Assembly (NCBI GenBank): GCA_030066085.1
Contig: JASJCI010000006.1
Coordinates: 62,001-126,000, forward strand
Reading direction: 5' to 3'
Length of the DNA stretch: 64,000 nucleotides
Origin: Gammaproteobacteria bacterium
Lineage (GTDB): Bacteria; Pseudomonadota; Gammaproteobacteria; GCA-001735895
Numbering within the stretch: position 1 is the stretch's first letter; each line of letters opens with the position of its first letter. Of the stretch, positions 1-6,490 are shown piece after piece. Below the pieces are notes generated by a model. That model saw only the letters and a list, made by a program, of their open reading frames with translations, had not been told where the DNA came from and did no database searches. Position numbers and translations under genes: made by a program.

Positions 1-691
1 CGAAGTAGTAACCGTCGGTGGCCGGATCGTAGGTCGTGCAGAACAGTTTAATCCTGGCCACCAGGTTATCCAGCAATGGCTGTTCGGGCGGCGCGCGGCC
101 GAGCACCAGTTCGATCAGCGGATCGACCAGCAGGGGCGTATCGAACACCTGGCCGTAGACCTGGCGATACACGATGCCGTCGGCATCGACGATAGTGGCC
201 TGGATCAAATGGTCGAAACCGCTGGGTGACGGGTAAAACAGGAAACCGGTTTGCCGCGCCAGCGCGTCGACCGCGGCCGGCGTTCCCGACAGCAGGTACC
301 AGCCGTCATCACCTACCCCCTGCCGATCCCCGAAGTAAGCCATGGCAGCTGGTGTATCCATCGGGCTATCGAAACCGACCAGGGCGACATTGAAACTGGT
401 GTCGCCGAGCGCGTCACGCGCCTTGTCGATCACGTCGGCGAGATAACGCGTCGTCATCGGACATATCTGGTAACAGCTGGTGTACACCATGCTGATGACC
501 AGCGGTTTGCCGCGCAACTCGACGAGACTAATCCTGTCACCTTCCGCGGTCACGAATTCGTGCTGGCCGACGGGTCCGCCGATGACTGCCTGGCTGGTTG
601 CGAGCGCGTTTTCATAATCGAATACCGACTCCTGCGCCAGCGCCGCGCCGACGCTCAGCAGCCAGGCGGCGACCAGCAACAGGCGGCGCAC
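1..691 (-). CDS. senC: SCO1/SenC family copper chaperone (partial, cut by window edge)
   Basis: This periplasmic thioredoxin-fold protein is of the type that delivers copper to, or reduces, heme-copper enzyme metal sites. A GTG start at 691 gives a signal peptide (VRRLLLVAAWLLSVGAALAQ). It is followed by a SCO core with the copper-binding CYQICP motif (CxxxCP) and a C-terminal part still running at base 1, so the 3' end is missing. The start lies 10 bases after the ctaB stop, so it is the last visible gene of the operon that begins near 4080. The CuA-site partner is presumably the subunit II encoded at 3348-3887. In nitrifier norSY operons a senC gene has the same position, which supports the NO-reductase reading. 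The family is certain; the exact client protein is inferred. Confidence 0.85.
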   Translation of the reverse strand, partial: MRRLLLVAAWLLSVGAALAQESVFDYENALATSQAVIGGPVGQHEFVTAEGDRISLVELRGKPLVISMVYTSCYQICPMTTRYLADVIDKARDALGDTSFNVALVGFDSPMDTPAAMAYFGDRQGVGDDGWYLLSGTPAAVDALARQTGFLFYPSPSGFDHLIQATIVDADGIVYRQVYGQVFDTPLLVDPLIELVLGRAPPEQPLLDNLVARIKLFCTTYDPATDGYYF

Positions 692-701
692 GGGTACGGC
701 C

Positions 702-1628
702 TCAGCCCAGCAACCAGACGTCGAGCACCGCACCCGAGAGCAGCAGAACCAGCTGCAGCAGTGACGCGGCGAAGCAGCGCATCGCGACCCGTGGCGAAGG
801 ATCGCCGACCATCAGCACATTGTGGTAGATGAAATACCCCCCGCCGCCGATCGCGGCCAGCGCGTAGATCCAGCCCATGCCATAAAACACCGGCGCAATC
901 GCGCAACCCACCAGCATCAGCGTGTTGAGCAGCACGATCTCGGCACAACGCTGGTTACCGACGACGATCGGCAGCATGGGTACGCCGGTCTTGGCGTAGT
1001 CCTTGTGCTTCGCGATCGCAAGTGCCCAGAAATGCGACGGTGTCCAGAAGAACAGTGCGAGTGCGAGCCAGATCGGGATCGGGCTCAGATCGGGATCAAC
1101 CGCAGCCGCGCCGGCGAGCACGGCGAAGCTGCCCGATGCACCGCCGATGACGATGTTGGTCCACGAGCGACGCTTGAGCCAGACGGTGTAGACGATCGCG
1201 TAGGTGAAGGCGCCGAGAAAAGTATACAGCGCGCTCGACAGGTTCAGCCACCAGGCCGCCGGCAGCAGGCCCGCCGCCAGCAACAGCAGGATGACACCGA
1301 GCCAGAGCGGGCGTTTCTCGAAATAGCCGGTCACGAACGGCCGCCGGCAGGTGCGCGGCATGCGCCGGTCGAGATCGACTTCCCAGTACTGGTTGAACGC
1401 ACCCGCGGCACCGGAAGCGAGCAGAATCGAGAAGCACAGGACCGCCATCTCGAAACTGCTCGGCGCCGGGCCCGGGGTCGCGATCATCGCCGCCAGTGCG
1501 GTCAGCACCATGATGATGCCAATACGCAGCTTGAGCAGGCTCGAGACCTGGCTCCAGAGCTGCCGCAGGCGCGCCGGCGCGGTGGCCGGCGCGCGTGGCG
1601 CGGTTTCGGGGATCAGCTGAGCGGCCAT
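702..1628 (-). CDS. ctaB: Protoheme IX farnesyltransferase (heme O synthase)
   Basis: This is a membrane prenyltransferase that adds a farnesyl group to heme b to make heme O, the precursor of heme A. It is 308 residues long, the usual family length, starting at the ATG at 1628. The prenyl-diphosphate motif is visible as NQYWEVDLDRRMPRT followed by CRRP, together with several hydrophobic helices. A longer open frame runs upstream to 2732 but is only an out-of-frame shadow of the subunit I gene. The start overlaps the subunit I stop by 16 bases, indicating translational coupling. Its presence suggests that the adjacent heme-copper enzyme, or another one in the cell, uses a farnesylated heme. 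Confidence 0.93.
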   Translation of the reverse strand: MAAQLIPETAPRAPATAPARLRQLWSQVSSLLKLRIGIIMVLTALAAMIATPGPAPSSFEMAVLCFSILLASGAAGAFNQYWEVDLDRRMPRTCRRPFVTGYFEKRPLWLGVILLLLAAGLLPAAWWLNLSSALYTFLGAFTYAIVYTVWLKRRSWTNIVIGGASGSFAVLAGAAAVDPDLSPIPIWLALALFFWTPSHFWALAIAKHKDYAKTGVPMLPIVVGNQRCAEIVLLNTLMLVGCAIAPVFYGMGWIYALAAIGGGGYFIYHNVLMVGDPSPRVAMRCFAASLLQLVLLLSGAVLDVWLLG

Positions 1629-3346
1629 ACCGATGCCAGGTAATCCCAGTTGATGAAGTAGTAGACGACGAAACACACCAGCAGAAACATCGCCAGCACG
1701 AAGGTCCCGGGCGCCTCGAAACCCGCCGAACCGTGCTCTTCCACCGCCAGTTTTGGTGCCATCGGCAAACGCTCCGGCTGCTCCACCGTGTACGAAGACG
1801 GTGCCAGCGGCACGCCGAATCCCTGCAACAGGCCGGCGGACTCGTCGAGCTTCTTGCCGAACAGCAGCGAACCCACGGTAACGACCAGGTACATCACGCC
1901 GCCGAGCACGCCGAGTACGCCGCCGATACCGGCGACGGCCATCATCGTGTAGGCCGTACCCGGATATTCGAAGGCCAGCATCGCGCCGGTGAAATCCATA
2001 TCCCAGTGCCGTCGCGACACCCCGAGCGTACCCGCGCCGAGCATGAACAGGATCATCAGCGTCATACCGGCCGAAAACACGTAGGGCTGCCACTTCGCCA
2101 TCCACGGCAGGAAGGTTTGCCGGCGGAACAGCACCGGGATCAGCAGGTAGGTCAGCGCCATGAACGCGAGCGTGGTGCCGACCGCGACCGTGGCGTGGAA
2201 ATGAGCCGGGACGTAGATCGTGTTGTGAATGATCAGGTTGATCTGTTCGGTACCCATGACCACGCCGGTGATGCCGCCGAGGAAGCCGAAGATGACCAGC
2301 GACAGAAAGAAGCCGGAGAACACCGGGTTGCCCCAGGGCGCCTTGCGCAGCCATTCGAACATGCCCTTGGTCAGGCCCTTCTGCCGCTGCGCGACCTCCA
2401 TCGAACCCGGCACCGTCAGGCCGTGGATCATGCTCGCGAGCACCGCGAGATACATCGCGTAGGAGGTGTTGAACACCTTGAATTCGGCCGACAGGCCCGG
2501 ATCGACCAGCACGTGGTGCGCGCAGGCCAGCTGCAGGAACAGGATGTAGAGCAGGAAAGCCATGCGGCTGACCTTTTCCGACATCGGCCGCGCGCCGAAC
2601 AGCACGCCGACCAGCAAGTACCAGACCGACACGTGCGCGGCGACGTTGATCTGCTGCGACGAGTGTCCCATGCCCCACCAGATCACGCGATACATGGCCG
2701 CGTCGATGTGGCCGACGTAGCCGATCGACCACAGGAAGGTCGGGATCAGGATGATGGCGCCGGACGCAATCGTGAACACGGCGATGATCGCCGCGGTAAT
2801 GGCGCCGAAGGTCACCAGCGGCACCGAGCCCTCGTAGGTCCGATCCTCTTTCGCGATCACCAGCGTGCCGAAGAACACCATGCAGCCAATCAGCGCGCCG
2901 ACCGCGAACAGGATCAGGCCGAGGTAAAAATGCGGCGCGGCCTGCATCGGCGCGTAAGACGTCATCATCACGCTCGAATTACCCTGCAGCACCGCGATGT
3001 TGTTCATCAGCGCACCGATAATCATCAACGCAAAGCCGAGCCAGGCCCAGCGCGGCGCGGCCAGCCGCGTGCGCAATAGCGTCGACGAGGCGAAGTACAG
3101 GATCGCGATCTCGAAGAAAATGATCCAGAAGATCAGCGCGTTGATACCGTGCCCGGTCAGCACCTGGTAAAAGACATCCGCCGGCAGCAGGTGGACTTCC
3201 TGCCAGCGCGTCAGGATCACGCCGAGACCGAGCAGCCCCGCGATCAGCAGGAACACCGCACCCGCCACCGCGTTGGCCTTCATCAGGCTTTCGGCGTTTT
3301 TATCGAAGTAAAAACCGGAATCGGGACAGACTCTGAACTGTGCCAT
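1613..3346 (-). CDS. norS: Heme-copper oxidoreductase subunit I, probable sNOR-type nitric oxide reductase (NorS)
   Basis: A 577-residue polytopic membrane protein of the heme-copper superfamily. The low-spin heme ligand is in LTGHGIN (H66). The active-site metal ligands are H228 in GMGHSSQQIN and the H278-H279 pair in CAHHVLVDPG. The heme ligands are in VPAHFHATV (H382, H384). In oxygen reductases of the A and B types the residue four after H228 is the cross-linked tyrosine (GHPEVY/GHPVVY). Here it is Gln232, so O2 chemistry by the normal mechanism is unlikely. The family known to combine a CuA subunit II, no tyrosine and a senC neighbour is the sNOR NO reductase (norSY). An FNR/Dnr-like box upstream of the operon agrees. 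The activity itself is inferred; an automated pipeline would call it cytochrome c oxidase subunit I. Confidence 0.8.
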   Translation of the reverse strand: MAQFRVCPDSGFYFDKNAESLMKANAVAGAVFLLIAGLLGLGVILTRWQEVHLLPADVFYQVLTGHGINALIFWIIFFEIAILYFASSTLLRTRLAAPRWAWLGFALMIIGALMNNIAVLQGNSSVMMTSYAPMQAAPHFYLGLILFAVGALIGCMVFFGTLVIAKEDRTYEGSVPLVTFGAITAAIIAVFTIASGAIILIPTFLWSIGYVGHIDAAMYRVIWWGMGHSSQQINVAAHVSVWYLLVGVLFGARPMSEKVSRMAFLLYILFLQLACAHHVLVDPGLSAEFKVFNTSYAMYLAVLASMIHGLTVPGSMEVAQRQKGLTKGMFEWLRKAPWGNPVFSGFFLSLVIFGFLGGITGVVMGTEQINLIIHNTIYVPAHFHATVAVGTTLAFMALTYLLIPVLFRRQTFLPWMAKWQPYVFSAGMTLMILFMLGAGTLGVSRRHWDMDFTGAMLAFEYPGTAYTMMAVAGIGGVLGVLGGVMYLVVTVGSLLFGKKLDESAGLLQGFGVPLAPSSYTVEQPERLPMAPKLAVEEHGSAGFEAPGTFVLAMFLLVCFVVYYFINWDYLASVWPLS

Positions 3347-3347
3347 C

Positions 3348-3887
3348 TCAATTCTCCTTGACGTAGATTTTGCCGAGCATCACGTGGTGCCCAATGCCGC
3401 AGAACTCGTTACAGACAACGGTGAATTCGCCCGCCTGGTCCGGCGTGACCGTCAGCACCATTTCGTAACCCGGGATGATCTGCAGGTTGATGTTGACCGG
3501 CTGCAACGAGAAACCGTGGTTCCAGTCCATCGACGACAGGTGCAGTCGGTAGGGCTGGTCCTTTTCCAGCTCCAGGATCGGGTACCACTGCCACAGGCGG
3601 CCCAGCATGTAGACGTCGCTGCCGACCGGCGGCTTGACGATCGGCATGCCGGCTTCCTCGCCGACCTGGTATTGCGCGACCATTTCGTCGACCCGCTGCT
3701 GGAATTTCGCCGGCGTGGTCTGGTAAGCCTCGCTCGACAGGTTCTGTTTTCCGTAGAGGTGCCAGTAAGGCATCATCAGGAACATGATCAGGCACCAGAC
3801 CAGCGCGATGCCGACCCAGATGACTTCCTGCTTACCGACTGGCGTGCTCCACCAGTTGCGTTCGGCGGGTGGTAGGAATGAACTCAT
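3348..3887 (-). CDS. norY: Heme-copper oxidoreductase subunit II with CuA site (NorY-like)
   Basis: A 179-residue protein with one N-terminal membrane helix (about residues 22-42) and a periplasmic cupredoxin domain that receives electrons from cytochrome c. The CuA site looks complete: an upstream His in MDWNHGFSL and the CNEFCGIGHHVM motif with the standard spacing C, E+2, C+4, H+8, M+11. It is much shorter than A-type CoxB and close to the single-helix subunit II of B-type enzymes. The start is set by a strong GGGAGG ribosome site at the end of the preceding small gene. One base separates it from subunit I. Together they form the electron-entry and catalytic pair of the putative sNOR. Confidence 0.85.
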   Translation of the reverse strand: MSSFLPPAERNWWSTPVGKQEVIWVGIALVWCLIMFLMMPYWHLYGKQNLSSEAYQTTPAKFQQRVDEMVAQYQVGEEAGMPIVKPPVGSDVYMLGRLWQWYPILELEKDQPYRLHLSSMDWNHGFSLQPVNINLQIIPGYEMVLTVTPDQAGEFTVVCNEFCGIGHHVMLGKIYVKEN

Positions 3888-3900
3888 TTCGATACCTCCC

Positions 3901-4080
3901 TCAAGGTGCGACCGGCAGGGTCGCGATCTCCATGATGCCCCACATGATGTAGAACACGGTCGGCATCACGACGCCGAGGAACAGCAGTAAAAAGGGATTG
4001 TCGAGCAGCCGCTGGAAAAAGGGCACGCGTTCGGGCCGCGGCAGATCGTCCTGGGGCGTTACGGTTTCTTCTTGGGACAT
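3901..4080 (-). CDS. Small single-helix membrane protein, first gene of the norYS operon
   Basis: A 59-residue protein with ATG at 4080 and TGA at 3901-3903. It has an acidic N-terminus (MSQEETVTPQDDLPRP) and one membrane span (NPFLLLFLGVVMPTVFYIMW). The subunit II gene begins 13 bases after its stop, and the ribosome site for subunit II lies across its end. Codon third positions are GC-rich as in neighbours, so it is very likely translated. Small one-helix subunits such as subunit IIa of ba3 oxidases accompany B-type heme-copper enzymes, and this is the most reasonable role. I do not recognise a named family. Confidence 0.75.
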   Translation of the reverse strand: MSQEETVTPQDDLPRPERVPFFQRLLDNPFLLLFLGVVMPTVFYIMWGIMEIATLPVAP

Positions 4081-4215
4081 GGCACACCTCGTCTTTTGAT
4101 TGATGCCTTCGCAATCACCCGCATCCGCGCCGGCCTTTCAGCCCATGCCGTCGCCTGCACCCACCACGGGAGATATCGGCTCACGTCACACTACGCCCGC
4201 GCCCGTCGAATTGGT

Positions 4216-4229
4216 TTGATAAAAGTCAA
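4216..4229. promoter_or_regulatory. FNR/Dnr-like binding box upstream of the norYS operon
   Basis: TTGAT-AAAA-GTCAA is a near-perfect match to the FNR/Dnr consensus TTGAT-N4-ATCAA. Its centre is about 142 bases upstream of the first operon start at 4080, far enough to allow a leader. The window itself encodes a Dnr-like regulator (14144-14872). Confidence 0.7.
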
Positions 4230-4271
4230 ATCGTCCAGGCCGCCGCAATCCGCAGGTCCTGCACCCGCGGC

Positions 4272-4440
4272 CTCATCGTCATCCCCGCGCAAGCGGTGAA
4301 CCCACTAGCGCTCATCGTCATCCCCGCGCAAGCAGTGAACTTACTAGCGCTCATCGTCATCCCCGCGCAAGCGGGGATCTTGTAATGCCGGCACCGTCAG
4401 CAGATCCCCGCCTGCGCGGCGGTCCGCCGATGCGGGATGA
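4272..4440. repeat. Tandem 39-bp repeats and GTCATCCCCGC hairpin sequences
   Basis: Three head-to-tail copies begin at 4272, 4311 and 4350. The unit is 39 bases and starts CTCATCGTCATCCCCGCGC. The first two are full length and differ at a few positions; the third is truncated and passes into CGCAAGCGGGGATCT, which can pair with the ATCCCCGCG of the repeat. A further palindromic stretch follows (4406-4440). The array fills the space between the divergent norYS and hemerythrin promoters. It has no spacers, so it is not CRISPR; it resembles dispersed REP-like hairpins. Confidence 0.8.
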
Positions 4441-4474
4441 CGGTTGCCACCGGACCCGCCGCCTGTATATGGCA

Positions 4475-4488
4475 TTGACATTAATCAA
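4475..4488. promoter_or_regulatory. FNR/Dnr-like binding box upstream of hemerythrin 1
   Basis: TTGAC-ATTA-ATCAA matches the FNR/Dnr dyad very well. It is centred about 67 bases before the ATG at 4549, compatible with class II activation if transcription starts about 40 bases downstream of the box. Confidence 0.75.
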
Positions 4489-4548
4489 TCCCCGCTAACG
4501 CACCGCGTGTTAGCGTGGCCCTTATTTTCTCAAGCGGAGCATCGCTGC

Positions 4549-5025
4549 ATGCCGTTGCTCGAATGGCGCGACGAATACCGCACCGGTATTCGTGGTGTCG
4601 ATTACGAACACGAAGAACTGATCGCCAGGATCAACGCGGTTTACGCCCTGGTCGAGGCCGCGGCTGAACGCGACGAAGTCATCGACGGCCTGGGTGAAAT
4701 TTACGGCAGCATCGCGGCGCACTTTGCGCTGGAAGAGCAGATGATGCGACGCTACGAGTATCCCGAGTACGACGCTCATCGCGCCGATCACGAGCGCCTG
4801 CTCGACGAGATCCGCGATATTTCCGACGCCTATGAACAGAACGTGCTAACCGATCGACAGGCGTTCGAGTGCCGCCTGCGCGACTGGTTCCAGAATCACT
4901 TCAGCACGCACGATGCGCGCCTGCATCGCATGTCAGGTATGCGCGAACACGACCCGGTCAGCGACTCGACGCTGCGAGGAATGATTCAGAATGCCAAGTA
5001 CAGACTACTCAATCGCAGGCGCTGA
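4549..5025 (+). CDS. Bacteriohemerythrin-like protein
   Basis: A 158-residue cytosolic four-helix protein with a hemerythrin di-iron site. The start MPLLEWRDEYRTGI at 4549 is preceded by CGGAG and gives the classic N-terminus. Ligand residues are seen in VDYEHEEL, AHFALEEQMM, AHRADHERLL and FQNHFSTHD. Hemerythrins of this type bind O2 or NO. The FNR/Dnr box just upstream and the NO-reductase neighbours make NO binding, delivery or defence the likely role. The downstream gene starts 1 base after its stop, so an operon with the 5027 gene and the SCO gene is expected. Confidence 0.88.
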   Translation: MPLLEWRDEYRTGIRGVDYEHEELIARINAVYALVEAAAERDEVIDGLGEIYGSIAAHFALEEQMMRRYEYPEYDAHRADHERLLDEIRDISDAYEQNVLTDRQAFECRLRDWFQNHFSTHDARLHRMSGMREHDPVSDSTLRGMIQNAKYRLLNRRR

Positions 5026-5026
5026 C

Positions 5027-5515
5027 GTGTTCCGCCGCCTGTTGCTGGCACTGCTTCTGCTGCTCCCGGCAGCCGCCGCCGGTGCTGATACCCGGCTTGG
5101 GGAAAGGCTGGACGGTTTCTACGCGCGCGAGGGTAACGACAGCAGCCCGGCCGCCGCCGCGGGTAACAACATCTACCTCAAGTTTTTCGAGGATCGCTGG
5201 ATTGGCCTGCTGTTCCTGCCCTACCCCTACGCGGTCGGCATGGACGTGGCGCGTATCGAGCGCGCATTCGGGGTGGCCCGTGCGCGTACCGACAGCGCGG
5301 CTTACCTGCGCGACAGTTTCGGTGAGTTCGATCAACTCGCGACGGCTCAAATCGAACGCTACGGCTACCTCGGCGATCGCATCGCCTTCGAATGTGGTGC
5401 GATGTCGGCCTGCACCCTGCGTTTTGGCGACGGATACATCGAGCTGGTCAAACCCGGCGTCATCAACGAGCACATCGTGCGTTATCACCACGTTGCCACG
5501 GGGAACGGCTCTTGA
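5027..5515 (+). CDS. Exported protein of unknown function
   Basis: With the GTG start at 5027 the protein is 162 residues and begins with a clear signal peptide (FRRLLLALLLLLPAAAAGA). The mature part is periplasmic, with two cysteines in ECGAMSACTLRF near the C-terminus and no recognisable domain. An ATG 36 bases earlier (4991) is possible but would overlap the hemerythrin gene and place charged residues before the signal peptide. It sits between a hemerythrin and a SCO protein and overlaps the SCO start by 4 bases, so a role in assembly of the nearby heme-copper enzyme is a reasonable guess, nothing more. Confidence 0.75.
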   Translation: MFRRLLLALLLLLPAAAAGADTRLGERLDGFYAREGNDSSPAAAAGNNIYLKFFEDRWIGLLFLPYPYAVGMDVARIERAFGVARARTDSAAYLRDSFGEFDQLATAQIERYGYLGDRIAFECGAMSACTLRFGDGYIELVKPGVINEHIVRYHHVATGNGS

Positions 5516-6171
5516 ATCACCAGGACCACGAGCGTCACGCCTTTCCGATCGGCAGCATCGTGCTCGCGCTGGGTTTTGCCGGCGTCATGCTGCTGACCTG
5601 GCTGCTGGTAAAACCGACGCCACCACCGGACGAGCTGAAAGCCGTGCTGCGGCCGGAATTCAGGCCGATCGCACCGTTTGTGCTGAGCTCCGGGGGTTAC
5701 GGACCGATCACCGAGAAAAACCTGCGTGACCGCTGGACCTTCGTATTCTTCGGTTACCTGTCCTGCCCGGATGTGTGCCCGAACACACTACACGAGCTGA
5801 ATACCCTGTGGAATCGACTGCGCGACGAGACCAGTACCGAGCCCGAGCAGGTACAGGTACTGTTCGTATCGGTGGATCCTGATCGGGACTCGACCGACCG
5901 GCTCGCATCCTACGTCGCGCACTTCAACCGGCGCTTTATCGGTGCTACCGCGGGCAAGGGCCAGATAGACCGTTTCGCGCGCCAGTTCGGCGCCGGCTAC
6001 GAATTCGAAACCGAACTGGCGCCCGGGCAGTACCTGGTGGCGCACACCAGCGCAATTTTCCTCGTCGACCCCCACGCCCGCGCGGTGGCAACCTTTTCCC
6101 AGCCGCACTACGCCAGCACGATTCATCGGCAGTTCCGCCAGATCGAGGACTGGTTCGAGGGCAGGACGTGA
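5512..6171 (+). CDS. SCO1/SenC/PrrC family protein, second copy
   Basis: A 219-residue membrane-anchored thioredoxin-fold protein with an N-terminal helix (GSIVLALGFAGVMLLTWLLV). It carries the SCO copper motif CPDVCP (in FFGYLSCPDVCPNT) and the distal His in VAHTSAIF. The best start is TTG at 5512, which overlaps the previous stop as TTGA and gives the anchor directly. SCO proteins supply or reduce copper for CuA or related sites. The nearest possible client is the divergent heme-copper subunit at 6491, which has no CuA partner in the window, so another redox role is also open. It is distinct from the SCO gene at 1-691. Confidence 0.88.
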   Translation: MNHQDHERHAFPIGSIVLALGFAGVMLLTWLLVKPTPPPDELKAVLRPEFRPIAPFVLSSGGYGPITEKNLRDRWTFVFFGYLSCPDVCPNTLHELNTLWNRLRDETSTEPEQVQVLFVSVDPDRDSTDRLASYVAHFNRRFIGATAGKGQIDRFARQFGAGYEFETELAPGQYLVAHTSAIFLVDPHARAVATFSQPHYASTIHRQFRQIEDWFEGRT

Positions 6172-6214
6172 CCGGCCTGTGCCCGCACTGCATCTCGAGT
6201 TACCTCAACCTGTC

Positions 6215-6237
6215 ATCCCGTGGTTTGACCACGGGAT
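6215..6237. repeat. Perfect hairpin, possible terminator or REP-like element
   Basis: ATCCCGTGG (6215-6223) and CCACGGGAT (6229-6237) form a perfect 9-bp stem with a 5-base loop. It is preceded by GTC, as in the GTCATCCC repeats elsewhere. A second imperfect stem follows (about 6271-6301). It lies between the converging ends of the SCO gene (6171) and the small minus-strand gene (6309), where a two-way terminator would fit. No other feature is seen in 6172-6308. Confidence 0.6.
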
Positions 6238-6308
6238 CCATGGCCGAAGTTTCGGTTCTATGCTTATTGGACCCCGCGGTTATCAGGCCGTGGGGTGACA
6301 GAGTCGGA

Positions 6309-6413
6309 TTACTCGTCCGGGCGGTCGCGTTTCTTACCCTGCCGGTACGCCCACACGAAATAGGCCGTGATCAGCAGCAGGTTGATGACCAGGCCGATCC
6401 CGAAAAACATCAT
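6309..6413 (-). CDS. 34-residue single-helix membrane peptide beside divergent heme-copper subunit
   Basis: ATG at 6413 is preceded by GAGG with 8-base spacing and encodes 34 residues: one membrane helix (GIGLVINLLLITAYFVWAY) and a charged tail (RQGKKRDRPDE). Third codon positions are strongly G/C, as in real genes here. The frame stays open upstream to an ATG at 6506, but that start would overlap the divergent subunit I gene. Size and shape resemble the 34-residue subunit IIa of Thermus ba3 oxidase. It probably belongs to the enzyme encoded at 6491-7891, but is transcribed away from it. Confidence 0.55.
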   Translation of the reverse strand: MMFFGIGLVINLLLITAYFVWAYRQGKKRDRPDE

Positions 6414-6490
6414 CGACGGTCCCTCGGCGCCGGCCGCGGGCGTTGGTACCTCGATCTGCGGGGTCGTGGTTTCGTTCAAGGGCCAGGCTC

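Noticed and set aside
702-2732. 676-residue minus-strand open frame
   Set aside because: Only the last 308 residues (ctaB from 1628) are real; the rest is an out-of-frame reading of the subunit I gene.
1595-3079. 494-residue plus-strand open frame
   Set aside because: Antisense to norS, very rich in Arg, Gln and His, no domain; an artefact of GC-rich codon use.
4272-4380. Possible small CRISPR array
   Set aside because: Units are directly joined without spacers, are imperfect, and form hairpins of a dispersed type; no cas genes.
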